A stretch of DNA of 64,000 bases from Holacanthus passer (lineage: Eukaryota > Chordata > Actinopteri > Pomacanthidae), in the NCBI GenBank assembly GCA_025331565.1, contig JAFREQ010000014.1, positions 14,124,001 to 14,188,000 on the forward strand. The letters are read 5' to 3'. A model generated the notes under the pieces. It did no database searches. It was given only the letters and a program-made list of their open reading frames with translations, and was not told the DNA's origin. Positions 24,001 to 36,000 of the stretch are shown one piece after another. How positions within the stretch are numbered: the stretch's first letter is position 1; the number at the start of each line of letters is the position of its first letter. Position numbers and translations under genes: made by a program.

Positions 24001-27000
24001 CTTCTGATTCACAATTTTGTGGATTGCAAGATAATGTGCGCAATAAATTCAAACCATTACCTACGATATATACATATAGCACTAATTCAATTATTTCATA
24101 ACATCAACAGGTTTTTTGTCAACTTTTGTTGTAAAAAAGCATAAAATCCTTCCATCTCTATTCAGATCTGCATTAAAATTGAGCAACAGCAACATTCTCA
24201 TATTGATCGGCAATAAAGCTGAGGAAAAGACACCCAGACACTTTACGAATCCATTTTCCCCTCTGTCTGTCTGTAGCTCTATAACGTCCATTGATTAGTT
24301 GGTACAGCAGGGATTGTCAGGGATTGTCCTACCTGTAGGCGGATGATCCTCCTCAGGACCAAGGTATTCCACACTGCTGACTGTGAGGTTTGGGTTCAAA
24401 GGTCCCCCGAATCCTCCGAGCAGGACTGTACCGTCTGAGCAGCAGCCCTGGGTGGGGGAGCTTGGGTCGTGGCATAGAAGACCGCTGGATAATGCTACAT
24501 CTGTGACAAGGGGTGGAGAAGGATGTAGCTGATATCTGTGGTGTGGATAAACAAAACTATGCAACAATGATATGAATTATCTCCACTCATAGAGCAGAAT
24601 TTCTACAGTCCTGATTCCTAATAAAGTTGGGACGCTGTGCAAAACATAAATGAGACAATGTGATAATTTTCTTTAATCCCTTTTTTAAAAGAGTACAAAG
24701 ACAATATGTTTAATGTTTGACCTCATCAGCTTCATCGATTTTAAGAGATTAATACATGGACACGGGAAGACTTTTGTCTACATTTTACATAGAGTCCCAA
24801 CTGTTTTGGAATCAGGGTTGTACATTGATGCTGTACCTCCTGACAGCTGATCTACACACTAACAATGAAACAGCATTTTGAGACCATCTCACTCCTTCTG
24901 ATGGATCATGTGTATGTGACCAGAGTCAGAAACAGTGAAACAGACCTCTGTGACCAACTGTCACCATTTCCCTCAGTGACATTCACTCTTTGTGTCACCT
25001 TGATTCAGCAGCGCTCTCCATTACAGCAAGTGCATCACATTTATCTTTGTGTTCAGCAAATATTAATGCCAGACATACTGTGGATACCTTCTACGCCTGC
25101 TTTTAAAAGCAGACGCACAAGGTGAAAAAAGTCAATATTACTCATCATATCGTGTCATCATTTTACAAAATTCAGTCCAAATTAATGATCAGAAGTAAAC
25201 TGTAATTAAAAGGAATGAAATGACTGGAGGTTTGTTTTAAAGCTTCCTCTCTCATGTCTCTCATGTGTCACTGTTACATTTGAGTCACAGAACTAAGCAT
25301 CCAATTCTTCTGAGAAATAAATACCAGGAAATGCTGAAAACCCCATTAAAAAGTTTGATGGTGTTCTGAAGGTATTTTCAGACTCCTCAAGGACTCGTTT
25401 AACCATCTGGATGAACAAAAATATTCTGTTTACTGCACAATTCTTTTTTTTTTTTAACTCTGTTTCAAAAGTTGTGACTCCTTCCTAAGCCACACAAAGA
25501 CAGTAGCCAGAAATGACTTATGTCTTTGTTCACTTTGTACGACATGAACCAAACTCAAGGTATTTATCTCTTATATTTGTCTGTGATCACGTTTTCCGTG
25601 TGAAAAAAATGAGCAATGACATATAACATTTCTGAGTCACAACTTGAGAAAAAGGATGAAAATCTTTATCTTTATGCAGAATATTTTCTGAGATGAAAAA
25701 ACAAAAAACACCCATCTCAGCACCAGTAAAATTCAAAACCTTGGGTCAATGTTAAGCCAGCAAGCACTTTCTGATTTCTTCTTCTCAGTTGTTTCAATTC
25801 AAACAACAATGTGCTTCACATCTGAGCGGCTTCAACAAAATAAAAACTCTTCTCTGGCATCATAATAAATTGATGAGGACTGACTTAATTCAAACAGTCA
25901 GAGAAACACTTGCCACGCCTTTTCACCCACACTCTCTTTATCACTTCCTAACCTAATTCATCATGAGGCGAAATGTGGGCGTTTGAATGTGTGTGCATCT
26001 GCTTGTGGATGACATCGACACCCTCCACCCGTTCGGCGCTGTACCTGTGGAACTCTGCTTGAGCTTCTCGTTTTTCTTTTTCCTCCACTTCCAGGGCTTG
26101 AAGATGCGCCCCAGGGTGGCCAGCTTGCTGTTGCGTCGGATGGGTGGAGTGTGGACCCCTGTCACCAGGCAGCCGGTCCTCAGCACCCTCTGCTGGTCCA
26201 CTAGCTCTACTGCAGCGACACAGGAGATGGAGAAGAAGCCCAGAGAAGGGTCGAGGGTCGTTGCAGCAGGATGAAACCGGGTGAGGAAAAAAGCAGGGAA
26301 AGGACGAGGAGAGAGCGAAGAGTGTGTTGCAGTTTGAAGGTGGGGACGGAGGGATGTAGAAAAAAATGTGCAAAAGTAGAAGAGAGGAGATGGAGAAAGA
26401 GGGAGAGAGAGAGAAACCAGAGCACAATTAGTATGCTCACCTTACTGAATAAACCATGATGGACTCCAAGTGCTGTGAACAGATTGAATTAGAAGGACTA
26501 ATTTGATCAAGGCACACTCCCTCACGGCTGTTATTTCCCAGCGAGTCCCCTCCCACCGAGCCATACGTCATGCATCCAAATAAATAACTCCCACAGTCCA
26601 CATTTGGAGGGAACATAAGAGCACAGACAGACCTGAGACTACAAAAGATGCATTTCCCCTAGAGAACAACAGGTGTGCCAGCCTCACCGCTTTCCCAGAA
26701 ACAGCGTTAGACTCGGAAAAACGAGGATGATGGTTCTATTGAGTCAACCTTCTTTTTTCTAATGTATATGTTCTCTCACAGGACACATGTCTCCCAAGGG
26801 ATCAACGTTTTCAGGAGGTGCAAATATTTCTGCAAGATGTTCCACAAAACGTCAGCAGCATGCAGCTTATCTTTGTTATTTCATCCCAGTCAAGCCATGA
26901 TGATTTGTGTGTCTTCCATGTTGCTTATGTCTGAGGATGGTTGAACCACATGTGCTCATGTTTATGCTACGATATGTTCTACATGCAAGACTTATTTTTC

Positions 27001-30000
27001 ATTATTTACTCTTTTTTTCCCCACTTAGCTCCTACAAAGCTGATCTTCCAGGGGTCAACACATAATGCACAGCAAGTCAGTAACCAAACACTGTAAACAT
27101 CAGGAAGTGAGTATGTGAGCTGAGCCAAATTAAAGGGTTAACAATGAAAGAGATTCAGCAGATTGCTTCATATACATGTTTGAGATAAATGGAAGGATGA
27201 GCTGTCCCCCGTCTACTGCGCTGCCATCCATGCACAGAGAGGCCTTTTCTTTCTGCAAAAGAAACTTCAATGAATGATGACTGTGACTCATATCGGACGA
27301 GTGCGGCTCCACAGATCCATGTGCGCACATTGCTGCTGGGTTGCCCGCACGTAGTCACAAAACGAGCCGAGGAAGCGGAAATGTACAATAAATTCCGTGT
27401 ATTTAACAGCTACATACGTCAGTGTGACAAAAAGGCAGCGGTATCTGCCTTCAGGAGGCTGATATCTTTGTTCAAAAATTCAGCTGAGGAGGAGGCGAGG
27501 ATTTGTGATGGGGGAGGTTGGGGAGAGAAAGGAGGGTGGGGGGGTGCAGAGTGGCTCAGGGTGTGATATGGAGTACAGTGATGGAGGAGGGAGGATACAG
27601 CTGACTCCTTTTCATGCTTTTTTTTTTTTTGCAGCGCTTTGCTTCTTCCCTGAAGCACATGGGTAGGGAGTAGAAAGAGGATGGTGGTAGTGATTGGAGG
27701 GAAGAGTAGAAGAGGAGGGGGGGACAAGGAGATGAGAGGAAACAAGGAGAAGAGAGGAGAAAGAAGGAGAGGAAAGGAAACGAGGAGAGGAGAGGAAGCA
27801 AAGAGAGAAGAAACAAGGAGAGGAGAGGAAACAAGGAGAGGAGAATCGGGGAGAGGGGAGGAGAGGAAACAAGGAGAGAAGAAACAAGGAGAAAAGAGGA
27901 AACAAGGAGAGGAGAAGAGAATCAAGGAGAAGAGAAGAAACAAGGAGAGGAGAGAAAAACAAGGAGAGGAGAAGAAAGGAAAGATGTTGGCAAAAGGAAA
28001 GTGAGAAGCAAGGAAAACAGAACCAAAGGAGGAAGAGGAGAAAAAGGGAGAGAAGAAGAAAGAAAAGATAGTGGCAAGAGAGGGGGAACAACAAGCAGAC
28101 AAGATACAAGAAAAAGTCATTGCAAGAAATCAGAGGGAGAGGGAAAGGAGAATAGAAGAGATGAAAGGAGGTAATTTCCAGGTTTGGTGTTTGACCGTAA
28201 AAGTTGCGGGAAGCAGGTCAGTTGACCATGCACGGCCGTCTCACCGTGTCATCATCACTTCTGTCACACATGCAGCGTGGCAGACGCGGCGCCGCACGCA
28301 GAATCCAGGTCAAGCCTGAAGGAAACGCACCCAGTTGAGCAGAGAGGAGAAAAAAAAAAGCTTAAGAGAAGAAGAGGGGGAGTAGGAGGGGTAGAGGCGT
28401 AGTGTTTGTGTGAGAGGGAGAGAGAGTGTGTGTGTGTGGAGAGAGAGAGAGAGAGCTGGATAGGAGGTGGGGTCAGGCCCGCTGCTGTTGCCATGGCGAC
28501 CACATCCAGATGCTGCCGCAGCAGTGGGAGCCAGCGGGAGGAGCGAGTCGGTCTGTAGCTTAGAGGAGAGGAGGAGAGGAGGCGAGCAGAGGAGCCCCCC
28601 TGCGCAGACACTGCCTGCCACATCCAAAGCCAGTGGCAGCACCCAGTGCATTGTGGGTAGGGGGGCCGAAGCCACATGGAGGACGAGATCTGTCTGCATT
28701 TTGAAGGAGGGAAGGAGATGGGAGGGGGGGAGGAGGAGGAAGAGGAGAGAAGGGGGATTCCAGGGAGAAGAGGCGAGGAGGAGAGATGGGAGGGGGCTGT
28801 TGCTATACGGAAGAGCTTGCAGGAGAATCTGGGCTCGTCCAATCAGGGAGCGGCTATTTATAATGCATATCAAGTAACTCTTCATTTTTCATAGAAGGGG
28901 TGGTTGTTCAGAGAAAATGACAGGAGTCTGGGTACAGCACAGGAATTAGGTGAAAACACATGCACGTTGGATGTCTTTTATCCGCCGGAGGAGGATGTAT
29001 CGAAATGTGTGTCAGATAAGCATGAATGGACTACATGCACCATGTGGCGACGATGTGCGCTTCTAATTAATACCCTGATGATAAATAGGATTTATTAAAT
29101 CCGTGTGTCAGGCTGATGCAGTGGACCAATAGTCTGTTCGCCGTACAGCCGTCGTCCTCTCCAACGCGAGCCTGCTCACACTTCCAATCAGGTGGCGGCG
29201 TCACGGCTTCACACAAGATAAAAGATCAAATTAACAGGAAAATGTCATTCATAAAATAGTTCAGGAAGAAATGCAAACTTTGAATGCTGCACGCCGCGCT
29301 GCATCAGTGCAGTGTGGAATTAAAAATGATTCAAGAGCGGAATAAAAGTGGGCAATATGATAATGTGACTTGGCAAGAAAACCACAACAGAGAGTGTTAG
29401 TGTGCCACCAGGGACCACACCCCACTTAACCAGCTTGTCAGCACATTCAGGAGCATAAGATCTCTCCTCTCATGCACATGCTGAGCACATCCCCCTTCCT
29501 CTAAGGTGAGCCAACCAACAGGATTATGTTCTATAAAACAAAAAAAAAATGGCAGTCAACTTTTAAAAAAGTGCTTTGTTAATGATGAAGGGCCCAATTT
29601 GCGACACCGACAAAAGGCAAAGAGCGTGAGCGAGCGGTGAATACAACTGAATCCGTCTGTGACCTTTTCAGATTTTGCAATGAAAGGGATTCACACTGAG
29701 GTGTAGGATAATATCAACAGCATCGTTTCAGCAGCGAGGTTGTATTAGAGCGAAGCCTTGCTTTGCTGAATCACCTGACAGAGAGATCTAATGAGTGGGT
29801 TTGTGTTTTTAAAGCTCTCTGTGTAGTATTCAAAGACAAATCTGAACAAAAACTGCACTCCAGTATTACTCTACTAGTTCACTGGGACACAAATTGTGCC
29901 AATGACTGTTTGCACCACTTACCTGCATTTCAGCCACATTGAACATTCGTGTATTTGTCATCTTATTTTACAAGCAGGTGTTTAAACCTCTCACACACAA

Positions 30001-33000
30001 TCAGCCCTCAGATCTGTGGAATAGCTGAAATGCTGAAAAGGCCTTGGAGGGTTGTCAAGTGAGTCAGAAATACTATTTGTCCTTCAAGTTACAATGCAAC
30101 TTAAAATGAGCACAAACAACAGCACGGTTCTATTTTTGTTGATCTTGTTTATCTACATCATTTTAAGAAATTCTCCTAATCAGTTAATTACTGTTTCATT
30201 ATGTAGCCATTGTTTTGGCGAGGCTCTAAAGACGTCGGTGTCTGTCTGTCATTTGGTCCAGACTGAAATATATCAACTACTATTACAGCACATGGGCTGC
30301 CAAGAAGTTGTGTACAGACATTCATGTTCACCAGAATCTTGTCATTAGGTAATTTGGATGAAAGCTAATGACTTTGGTGATGTTCTGACTTTTCCTCTAG
30401 AGCCAACAGCACCTAAAGATTTCTCTAATCCTGTCAAATCGCAACATTTATTATAATGCCACAATTTCATTTAGCAAACGCTTTTATCCAAAGTGACATA
30501 CATCTGAGAGTTACATTCATATACCATGGAATAGCCATCGGGGGCCAGGAATCGAACCACCAACCTTCTGATTGGTGGACGACTGCTCTACAGCCGCCCA
30601 GTCAAAATACATGATCTGCAAGTTAAAGTTGACATCGAGCTAGCCAGGAGTCGGAACCTATCCATTGCACCACTAGCCCTGCACATAATGCCAGATGTTT
30701 TTTTCAGATATTCATGGTTCCCAGAGGATGAATCCTTATGATTTTGCTTATCCTCTGACTTTTTCTCGGGCTCCACCATAATTTTGACAAAACATAGCAT
30801 ACCATATGGCCACATATCATAGCCTCAGACCTCATTAGCCTCATTAGCATGGCTGTAGACTCATCATACTGTACCTGCTGAAAGCACCTTTAAACCAAAC
30901 CTCTGGCTAATAACAACAAACATATACCACCGTGCAACCTTTTCCTGCTAAATACATAAATAACATCCAACTGACCCTTGACCACCATCATCTCTGCAGG
31001 CCCCGCAGAGCCTCGGCTCCTCGCTCCAGCCGCCCCGCTCCTTCCACCCGGGCTGCTGACAATGTGCCCTTGAATGGACCACCTCCTTAGCCGCTGCCAC
31101 GCCGGCTAACCTCCTCACTTTACCCCCCAGGCTTTACAACTGTGCTGCCATCTGTCCATAGCCCCGCTGCCTCGGGGGCCCGGCCACAGTCAGGGCACAC
31201 AGCTAATGACTCGCAGGGAGAGAGCGAAGAGCAGAAGGAAGCGACATAAAATGAGAATGAATGAGAAAAGAGCGGCCGGGATCGAGAACGGTAGCGGTCG
31301 AGTGTTAACCTGACGCGCCAGATGGTTTGTTACACAGAAGCATCTGAGAAGTCGTCCTCTGAAACTGTTTGGGAAAGGAAAGGCAGTTTCTAAAAAACAC
31401 TTGGCAGGTGATTGGATGAATCATCTGTCTGTCACTGTCTATCAGAGGTTAGCTTCGACCAATCAGATCAACAAACTCGCTCTCGTCAAACTTTTGCCAA
31501 AGCCAAAAATATATTTGTCAGTGCTCTTCTTTCAATGAAAAAATACAGTTCTGATATAACTGATGTTTCAGCAGCATTTGCGTCAACCTCTTAAGGAGGC
31601 ATCAATGTTGTTTTCGAATGAACAGTCGCTTCTGGCTGTCATCACACCTGTACACGCCACACCTGTAGCTGCCAGTATATTCCTCACAGGACACTGATTG
31701 GTCCGACCAATCTCGTCTTGTGATCTCAAATGTTCAGCTGCCTCACAAGTTAAGTCAAGTATAGAGCGATTTATTAAAGGAAGAGCGGAGAGAATAATAA
31801 ACACCTTCACAAAATGACCCTCTTCAGGCTGTAAAAAGAACAAAGTCTAACACCTAATTAATAATATCTGAAAGCTTTTTCTCATATGGATATATTTTGT
31901 CACTTGTCTGAACCTCGTCTCAGAAAAAGTACAGATATCCAATATTCATCTTACTGAATAGTGTTTTAATAATACGCATTAATTCCTAATGAGCAAAAGA
32001 TCTTTCTTCTCTTCAGGACAGTTTTTTATGAAATGTATTTTTGCACAATTCAGCAAGCATAAATTCATTAGGCTGAGGACCGTGACCGCCGCTGAGGACA
32101 CCGAGGTCACGTCCTTGTTTTTCTGTTTTTCATGTTTGCTCGTTTCCGTTTGTCTTACCACAATGTACTTCATTAAGAAGGGAATAGTCGAATAGTCCTT
32201 TCTCAAATGAAAGCCCGACCTAGAGCACAACATTCTCATGTTACCCTGAATTCAATTACTGACATTAAAAGGAAAAAAACACACTGTGTGCCCAACTGAG
32301 CGGTCCATATTAACCCTAATAAATACGTTTTGGCCTAAACAATCCAAAACAAATGTGTTGAGGTGACTCATCCTAACATGTATATTGTGGGAATGAAAGT
32401 AATTTCTGGAAAAACAGGGTGCAAAGCAACATGAGTCTGCAAAGGTCAAGCCTCCTCATCATCAAAGTGATAACAGCCCAAGTGTGAAACTCCAGCGTGT
32501 GGGTTACTGGCATCGAGAGAGTGAAATGATGTCAGCGAGGCCAGCAACCAATAAGAAAAGCCCCAGGCGCTTGTTTGTTACCATATGTTGGTGTTGAGAA
32601 TTAGGACTAGTGGCTGGTTTAGTGTGTGAGCCTTTGCTGCAGCATCAACAAAGAGGATCTAGTTCACTCCCAGTTTCTGATGAAAGACAGATTGATGTTG
32701 GAACGACTGCAAACTGACTTGATTTTGGTGCTGATTGTAAGAAAGTTCTATGAAAATGTTATATAACGCTATATTCTTAAACACTCTAATATTAATGGGG
32801 CGATGATTTTACACATCAAGATTAGTTTACTCGTCATGGAAGTACAGTACTTTTACTCATCCTGTGTACTGTGTAATGTCTCCTTCAACTATGGAATAGT
32901 CTGCATGTATTGTTAAAAATCTTTCCGTCACAACTCTGCCAACTTTAGTGCTATAATATTTCTTTAAAGCAAAAGAAAACGTCAAAGCTTGATATCTGAG

Positions 33001-36000
33001 AAGTACCTCAAATATTGGTAGAGAAAAAAGGTTGACGATTAATCATTTCATTTTTAAAACTATTTTGTAAGTAGAGACCTTTAACGTTTGTTTTTAAATC
33101 TGAAGTTTTCTCTAATATTATATTATATTATCATCTGGAACTATATATATCATGATGTGTGTGTGTGTGTGTGTGTGCAGGAAACACAAGCAAACAACAC
33201 ACCAGCTGTCATCACGCTTCGATTTAAACGTTGCTAAACTGTGAATGAAGCACGTGGGCTCATCTTTTTTCCGACTGAGCCTCGCCCACCTCAAACCAGC
33301 GAGAAGAGCACAGACAAAAACACAAATACAGAAATCTGATGTGAAATAACCAAAACTGGCCTTTGAGTGTCTTTTTAATTTGTAAGAATTAAGACATTTA
33401 ATATAAAATGAACAGCAACTGAATAAAAGCAGGTTGAAGAATTGTTCAGCGCTGGTCAAGGTTTCACTCTTTAAATGTTTTCAAATGGCTGCTGACCTGG
33501 ACAGTAATCAACCATTAATATTAAAAAATAGGCACCACTGCTTAGACACAACTGCTCAAAATATGGATGATTATTCCTCGACACACACATACACACATGG
33601 CACATTCACACACAGACACGCCTCTGCATTTCAAGCAAAAGGGAAAAAAAAGGCTATCTTTGACCGACTGTGAAAGCCTGAAGCTGAAGTTATCACATCC
33701 GCCCAGCAGGCCAAAAACGTTCCTACTAAAAGTGCTTTTCCTGTCACCCACACAATAGGGTGAGCCTCGGAAAATGTCCTTTCAATCTTCTCTCTCCTAA
33801 AACACCAGAAGAAGACACTGAATGTGTCCAGGAAGACTTTCACTCAAGTTTTGGGCTACGTTCCCATTATAAGAAATCTCATTCTATTCCATCAAAAAGC
33901 TCCAATCAGGTAATGGAAGTCTTGGTTCACCCTTCGTACCTTGGGCTGTTCCTGCAGTCTATCATTAATCTAACAAACTGCAAGATTCATATTGACTCAC
34001 TCGGTTCCTTTTATATCTTCAAAAGTGCTGCTTGTGAAAGAATCGCCTCTTCACAGAGACGGCTTCATTATAAAATTACACTTTCAGACCCTGCTGTCTA
34101 AAAAGTGGCTCGTGTTTACAAAGGCTTTCCCGCCAACGAAAAGGTCACAGCTTCAATCCGGCGGAGGCCAATATGTCTATCAACACTTTTAAAAGTGTCC
34201 TTGAACAATATCCTACTTGCTCAGTCTTATCCAATTCCTGGAGATAACAGCAAATTCAAACACACTCGGTTTCCTGGAAGGAGGCTCAAAGTTTATGCAC
34301 AGGTGAGTGAGTCGTGGGTCTTCAATGGGGCGTGGGTGTTTTCAGTCGTTGTGGCTAGTTATAGACTTCGGCATCAGGAGTGAAGTTGGTGAGCAATGGT
34401 GTGTAATTTGTTCCCGTTACTTCCAGTGATTTAGGTCAGCGCCTGCAACATTTATGCAATGCAAGCCGAGAGAGAGAGAATATGAGAGTAAATATTCACT
34501 AAATCCACAATGTGTGCCGCTGCATGAGTGTTTGTGGACATGTGTTTGTGTTGATACAGACGCCGATAGCTCGGCTCCACCGGGCTCCCGTCGCTCTGCA
34601 GGGAGGAGAGCACATCATGGTCTCCAGGCAGGAAAGACAATGGGAGGCTCACAGAGAGAACAGCACAAATCATCACTGTTAGCACTGTAATCTCCAAACA
34701 AGTTCCCTCAGCAAGGATGACACTCGCATTTGGATTCCCTCAAGTGTGCAGCGACGTGAGCGTGGGACGGTTTGAGCCTATTAAGAACAACTAGATGTAA
34801 GTGCTCGAGCAGCAGCTGGAGCCAGAACGGGGAGCTGGAGTGTATAGTAGGTGTGTGTGAAGCTGCTACTCCTCAAGGGAAACGCGAAAGTGTAAAAATA
34901 GCATGATATTTTTCACCATGCTCAGGTCCGAAAAGCTGGGTTCATCACATGTGCTGGACCTCGGATAGATCCTGGATGAACGGGGGGCCAGCAGCTCATT
35001 ATGTGACAGTATGGACACGTGTCAGTGTGCTAACTCTCCACTAACCTCATTCGTCACGGATATACAGCATGGATGTACTTAAACAGGCCAGACGTTACAT
35101 GCATGGTCGTGTTTGTCATTATAATAAGCATGTCAAGAACCATTTCATGCACATCATGGAAAACACACCGAGGACACGGGGTCAAACAAATATGCTGCCT
35201 ATTGAGGCCCGACAGGAAATGTGATGTGTGCTGATGCGTCCCACCTTGACTTTAAGACTCATAAAGCAACACTTTGGTTCCGTGCCTCCAACTCCTGCAT
35301 ACGACAAGCTTGATTGTGTACCTCTTGATGATGTCAATAGAAGAATATGTTGCTGTTGTGAAAACTGTTTCGGTCTGACTGGAGCACAAATGAGTCAGTC
35401 CTTCAGCAAGAATCTGTTGTGAGAGCTGTCTGGGACTGATGGCAGACAGGAAAACTGTCCACAAAAGATTTTTGCTCAGTTACGCAAACACATTCACTTG
35501 TGTGTGACCACACGAGCTCGGCTGCAGTCGCCCCGTGCCAGACGGACGCCGCCGTGGTGAAAAAGACATTATCTGGTCGTCGAACAGGTTTGGGCCATAT
35601 GATGAATCAGTGTTGATGAAGAAGCTGCTAGAAGCCACTCTCGCTCATCAATAATGACCACAGGCCCTGTACTACAGGCTTGGCCTCAGTTCTAATAGCA
35701 GTTTTAATGGGATTGGATTGGAGCTTTTGGCTTACATGGATGTATGGGATGATTAAATTAAACGGAATTTGTGCCTGGATCTGCACAGTGTGCTTTCCTC
35801 ATTAATGTGTCATCGGTGCAGAAAAAAAAGAAAAGAAAAAAAAAAAAAGCCGGGTTTCTTTCCCGGCAGATCAAGAGAAGCGCTTGAGTCGCAGCCTCTG
35901 TGATCCGGGACAGACTCATCAGCACACAGGACACGGCTCCGCTCGGTCCAGCAGCCTGCTGCAGTGTGAAGGCTGCTGCTGTCCATGGTCCTGAAAGCCA

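Larger units (their letters stand above)
28264..28862 (-). promoter_or_regulatory. GC-rich block with TATA box and X-box, candidate alternative promoter of phactr3
   Basis: The block is GC-rich with many CpGs and lies between the polypurine tract and AT-rich intron. On the - strand TATAAATAG (28862-28854) is a near-perfect TATA box. Its transcripts would run through the GC-rich part towards exon 2. No first exon with a donor in the right phase could be fixed, so this is a guess based on composition and motifs. Confidence 0.3.

Noticed and set aside
27419..28120. 233-codon frame rich in Ser, Phe and Leu on the - strand
   Set aside because: It is the antisense reading of the polypurine tract, which lacks stop codons because of its composition.
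28264..28885. Overlapping frames of about 190 codons on the - strand
   Set aside because: Two mutually overlapping frames, low complexity, no domain, no phase-compatible donor to phactr3 exon 2. The region was kept only as a possible regulatory block.
30632..30684. tRNA-Arg-like sequence on the - strand
   Set aside because: A- and B-box-like parts are present, but the anticodon arm is missing and the acceptor stem does not pair. It is better explained as a degenerate SINE head.
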